DNA from: Sphingobium estronivorans
Lineage (GTDB): Bacteria > Pseudomonadota > Alphaproteobacteria > Sphingomonadales > Sphingomonadaceae
Assembly (NCBI RefSeq): GCF_008692605.1
Contig: NZ_LFCT01000022.1
Location: forward strand, 1-64,000
DNA: 64,000 nucleotides
Reading direction: 5' to 3'
Each line of letters begins with the position of its first letter. Positions within the stretch are counted from its first letter, which is position 1. The notes beneath the pieces were generated by a model, which had not been told where the DNA came from, did no database searches, and was given only the letters and a program-made list of their open reading frames with translations. Shown in pieces: positions 61,464 through 64,000 of the stretch. Position numbers and translations under genes: made by a program.

Positions 61464-62411
61464 ATGGCGCCCAGGAAGACAAGCCGTGAGGTCGCGGCGG
61501 ATATCACCGCGCTCTTTATCCGCAAGCTGGAAGAGGGGGTGGCACCCTGGAAACGGCCCTGGACCGTCGGCGGTGCAGGTGGCCGGCCGCTGCGCCATTG
61601 CGCTACTCCCTACACAGGCATCAACACCCTCTATTTATGGGCGATCGCCGACGCCTGCGGCTATCGTTCCCGCTTCTGGATGACAAGCAGGCAGGCCGAG
61701 GCACTGGGCGGCAACGTCCGACTGGGCGAATGGGGCTCGCTCTGCGTCTATTATTCAGCCGCGACGAAGCGGGAAAGCGACCCCGCAACGGGCGAGGAGC
61801 GCGATCGCAAGTTCCGCTTTCTGCGCCACTATGTCGTTTATAATTGCGATCAGATCGATGGCCTCCCCGCTTTCTATTATCCGCCCCTCATCCCGGACAC
61901 GCCCATCGACCCGTCGGCGCGGCAGGCGGAGATCGACCGCTTCTTCAAAGCCATTCCGGCCGATGTGCGTCACGGCGGGAATGAAGCCTATTATAATCCC
62001 TCGCGCGACTTCATCCAGTTACCGCATCCGCGCTCGTTCAAATCCATGGACTATTATGCCAGTATTCGTGCCCATGAGAGCCTGCACTGGTCAGGTTCGG
62101 CATCACGCCTTGGCAGAGTTTTCGGAAAGAGGTTCGGCGACAAGGCCTATAGTTTCGAAGAACTCGTTGCCGAAATAGGTTCCGGTCTGATTTGCGCTGA
62201 CCTTGGACTGCCCACTGAACTTCACGACAATCACGCAAGCTATGTTAGTCACTGGATCGGCATATTGAAAGCGGATTCGACCGCCATCATTCACGCCGCT
62301 TCGAAAGCCGAGCAGGCATTCACCTATTTGCGCCAGTTCAGCGAAAGCTCGAACGACGCAGGACCGCCAATGGCTCCTGCCGCGCAAGACGCGCCCGCGC
62401 CTGTGGCCTGA
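61464..62411 (+). CDS. ArdC-like antirestriction protein (ssDNA-binding plus zincin)
   Basis: 315 residues. The N-terminal ArdC ssDNA-binding domain is REVAADITALFIRKLEEGVA followed by PWKRPW and TGINTLYLWAIADACGYRSR. The C-terminal zincin metallopeptidase-like domain has HESLH in IRAHESLHWSGS and EELVAEIGSGL. ArdC proteins protect incoming plasmid DNA from host restriction and promote conjugation. It lies just after the second ParB in an accessory operon. Confidence 0.9.
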   Translation: MAPRKTSREVAADITALFIRKLEEGVAPWKRPWTVGGAGGRPLRHCATPYTGINTLYLWAIADACGYRSRFWMTSRQAEALGGNVRLGEWGSLCVYYSAATKRESDPATGEERDRKFRFLRHYVVYNCDQIDGLPAFYYPPLIPDTPIDPSARQAEIDRFFKAIPADVRHGGNEAYYNPSRDFIQLPHPRSFKSMDYYASIRAHESLHWSGSASRLGRVFGKRFGDKAYSFEELVAEIGSGLICADLGLPTELHDNHASYVSHWIGILKADSTAIIHAASKAEQAFTYLRQFSESSNDAGPPMAPAAQDAPAPVA

Positions 62412-62426
62412 CCTGGAGAATCCATC

Positions 62427-62747
62427 ATGTCCCTTGAAGTCTCGATGATGCTCCATCTCTCGACCGCCCATGTCCCGCCGGCCCTGGCCGAGGATCTCGA
62501 CCGCCATGTCGAAATTCTTCATCCCCTTGGACGCATCGGCGATCCAGCCCAGTGGCAAAGTCACATCGTGGCCGAACGCTGGGCCGAATATGGCTGGTTT
62601 ATCTGGGTCCGATCCAGTGGACGCGACCTGATGCCGAGGCCGCTTCAGGATTGCCTCGCCTTTGCCGATGGCGTGGGCGCGACCTGGATTCAGTTCGATC
62701 GCGACTGCGAACCGATCGACCAGCTTCCCACTTATGATTGGTCCTGA
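62427..62747 (+). CDS. Small conserved plasmid protein (DUF5983-like)
   Basis: 106 residues. MLHLSTAHVPPALAEDLDRH and AERWAEYGWFIWVRS give the STAH...YGWF pattern I associate with DUF5983. Ribosome site GGAGAA 7 nt upstream. The third gene of the run ParB-ArdC-small proteins. Function unknown. Confidence 0.6.
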   Translation: MSLEVSMMLHLSTAHVPPALAEDLDRHVEILHPLGRIGDPAQWQSHIVAERWAEYGWFIWVRSSGRDLMPRPLQDCLAFADGVGATWIQFDRDCEPIDQLPTYDWS

Positions 62748-62778
62748 CCAATCACCCTTTCAAACAAGGAGACCTGTC

Positions 62779-63390
62779 ATGGGTTGGCTCACCATGTCCT
62801 TCAGTTCCATGGGCGGTCACAAGACCGCGAAGTTCTATCTCGACGCGCAATTGACCTATGATCACAAGTTGGACGACGGTTCGACCCAAGGCCTTAGAGT
62901 TATCGCTTCATCCTGTCCCGGCAATCGCGTCTATTATGCGGCTGCTCAAACAATCACCAATGGCGTGCCCGGCGAGATCTTCGCTGTTGTCTGTCTTGTC
63001 AGATGGAGCCCACACAGTCGCAGTGGTGAGCAGTTTGGATATAAGGATATGACTGAATCCATGGGGCCGGGTGAAGCGGAATGTCCAGCCGACATCCTTT
63101 CATTGTTGACGACAACGGACCGGGAATATTCTCTGGATTGGCGTCGGCGCTGTTTTGCCCGGCTGCGCCTGCGGTCCCGTAGCATCCGCAACGGCGACCG
63201 TGTGCGTCTGGGCTCTCCCATGCAGTTCACGGACGGATCCACGCGCGATGAATTCATCGTCGAAAAGCGCGGCCGCACTTTGCGTTTCCGCGATGTGCAT
63301 GGCGGTGGCCTGTGCCGCATCAGCCATTTCATGGATCGGCACTGGATCATCGTACCAACGACCAGGGTCCACAAGACCGTCTTCGCATGA
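62779..63390 (+). CDS. Conserved plasmid protein of unknown function (DUF6927-like)
   Basis: 203 residues starting MGWLTMSFSSMGGHKTAKFY, with AAAQTITNGVPGEIFAVVCL and a basic C-terminal part (RDVHGGGLCRISHFMDRHW). The MGWL start and the short strand-rich layout recall DUF6927-type proteins of alphaproteobacterial plasmids. The start was placed at 62779 because the upstream frame runs through the previous gene. AAGGAGA lies 6 nt upstream. Function unknown. Confidence 0.6.
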   Translation: MGWLTMSFSSMGGHKTAKFYLDAQLTYDHKLDDGSTQGLRVIASSCPGNRVYYAAAQTITNGVPGEIFAVVCLVRWSPHSRSGEQFGYKDMTESMGPGEAECPADILSLLTTTDREYSLDWRRRCFARLRLRSRSIRNGDRVRLGSPMQFTDGSTRDEFIVEKRGRTLRFRDVHGGGLCRISHFMDRHWIIVPTTRVHKTVFA

Positions 63391-63430
63391 AGCGATGAAC
63401 TTGCCCCCTTTGCCAGCAAGAGGTTCCACC

Positions 63431-63631
63431 ATGTCGGCGCAGCCTGAATCCATGTCCCTGAAAAGGCGCGCACTGTGCAGCCGTGAAAATGCCGAGCGCG
63501 TCGCTTCACAAATTTTCGACCAGGGCGTCTGGCCCGTCAGCATCATCCGCACCGGCAATGCGCTTCAGCCCTTCCGGGTGTCGGTCGCCCCGGCACGGGA
63601 TGATCATGTCGAAGTTGAGCTGTTGTGCTGA
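63431..63631 (+). CDS. Small hypothetical protein (66 aa)
   Basis: 66 residues: MSAQPESMSLKRRALCSREN, ERVASQIFDQGVWPVSIIRT, GNALQPFRVSVAPARDDHVE. The ending ..VEVELLC and the pattern SRENAERVASQIFD suggest a small conserved plasmid protein. It ends at a strong inverted repeat that serves as terminator. No domain named. Confidence 0.55.
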   Translation: MSAQPESMSLKRRALCSRENAERVASQIFDQGVWPVSIIRTGNALQPFRVSVAPARDDHVEVELLC

Positions 63632-63669
63632 AAGGCGACCTGTGGTCCGAGCACCGGTCGCCTTTCAGC
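63627..63669. terminator. Bidirectional terminator hairpin
   Basis: GCTGAAAGGCGACC (63627-63640), 15-nt loop, GGTCGCCTTTCAGC (63656-63669): perfect 14-bp stem between convergent genes. It overlaps the last codons of the 66-residue gene. Confidence 0.75.
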
Positions 63670-63688
63670 TTTCGGCCCGATCCTGAAA

Positions 63689-64000
63689 TCAGCGCCGCAG
63701 CGCCTCATCCAGCCACCAGGATGATCCCTGTTTGAAGTCGCGATCCATCGTGATCATCGGGCCATCGGGTTCATCCGCCACATAGGCGTGGACCATCGGC
63801 ATGGTCGGGATCTTCATGCGCAACTGCTCGCCTGCAATGCGGCCGCGATGCTCCAGCAGATGCTCCAGCCATTCGAGGTCATCGAGCATTTCGACGATGC
63901 CGCGGCCCGCGAGGCAGAAATAGATGCAGCGCTGGAAATCGTCGCACGTCTCGTTCGACAGCACCGACATCAGCTTGGTTTTGCCGGCGGGTTCCCCTTC
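63689..64000 (-). CDS. Partial hypothetical protein, runs off the right edge
   Basis: At least 104 residues are visible. The frame is open to the window edge, reading EGEPAGKTKLMSVLSNETCD and onwards, so the ATG at 63970 need not be the start. Further on, FQRCIYFCLAGRGIVEMLDD and PMITMDRDFKQGSSWWLDEA are seen. No family recognised; possibly a plasmid protein continuing beyond the window. Confidence 0.55.
   Translation of the reverse strand, partial: EGEPAGKTKLMSVLSNETCDDFQRCIYFCLAGRGIVEMLDDLEWLEHLLEHRGRIAGEQLRMKIPTMPMVHAYVADEPDGPMITMDRDFKQGSSWWLDEALRR

Noticed and set aside
1..64000. tRNA, rRNA or insertion-sequence transposase genes
   Set aside because: None were recognised by eye on either strand; a tRNAscan or ISfinder search would settle this.

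Overview
The window looks like part of a large plasmid or megaplasmid of a sphingomonad (Alphaproteobacteria, Sphingomonadaceae: Sphingobium, Novosphingobium or Sphingopyxis type). The reasons are an iteron/RepA replication module next to parA-parB, alphaproteobacterial LexA boxes (GTTC-N7-GTTC), a proteobacterial lasso-peptide cluster with an Atxe2-type isopeptidase, and accessory genes typical of such plasmids (ImuAB/DnaE2, ArdC-like protein, strawberry-notch helicase/methylase, DUF1612 protein). These assignments come from reading the sequence; no database search was run.

Region 1 (about 0.1-15.5 kb) is a complete lasso-peptide system. It has two regulators (XRE, GntR), two near-identical 38-residue precursors each followed by a stem-loop, a fused RRE/leader-peptidase B protein, and an asparagine-synthetase-like cyclase C. 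On the opposite strand lie an ECF sigma factor, FecR anti-sigma factor, STN-type TonB receptor and lasso isopeptidase. Two structures tie the locus together. Arrays of four 16-bp sites phased at exactly 21 bp occur at both ends (773-851 and 12131-12209). An identical TAACG-N14-TAACCCTGGA element lies upstream of both the TonB receptor and an M13 metallopeptidase, which suggests that the sigma factor also controls the peptidase. A nucleotidyltransferase-HEPN protein sits between them.

Region 2 (15.6-25.5 kb) holds a malonyl-CoA-synthetase-like gene, a broken P-loop ATPase remnant, a membrane-anchored SNase-like protein, and a defence-like block. The block is a GHKL ATPase fused to a PD-(D/E)xK (Shedu-like) nuclease domain, and a translationally coupled three-gene operon: metallophosphoesterase, P-loop ATPase and a protein of unknown family. 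I cannot match this combination to a named defence system, and it is the best candidate for an undescribed one.

Region 3 (25.8-40 kb) carries the SOS mutasome imuA-imuB and dnaE2, each with a perfect LexA box. It also carries many small plasmid-type genes, an intact SRAP (HMCES/YedK) protein and a second SRAP copy that has lost its catalytic residues, a HIRAN protein, an IHF-like protein and an outer-membrane protein.

Region 4 (40-51 kb) is the maintenance and replication core: PIN toxin/HTH antitoxin, tyrosine recombinase, DUF1612-type protein, a gene-poor 2.7-kb stretch with 22-bp-phased iterons (the likely origin), repA, parB and parA. A 19-bp perfect inverted repeat lies near the recombinase.

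Region 5 (51-64 kb) is plasmid accessory DNA: a Toprim primase-like protein, a 1408-residue methylase/strawberry-notch helicase, Nudix, amidoligase, a second ParB-like protein, an ArdC-like zincin, several small conserved plasmid proteins, and a gene running off the right edge.
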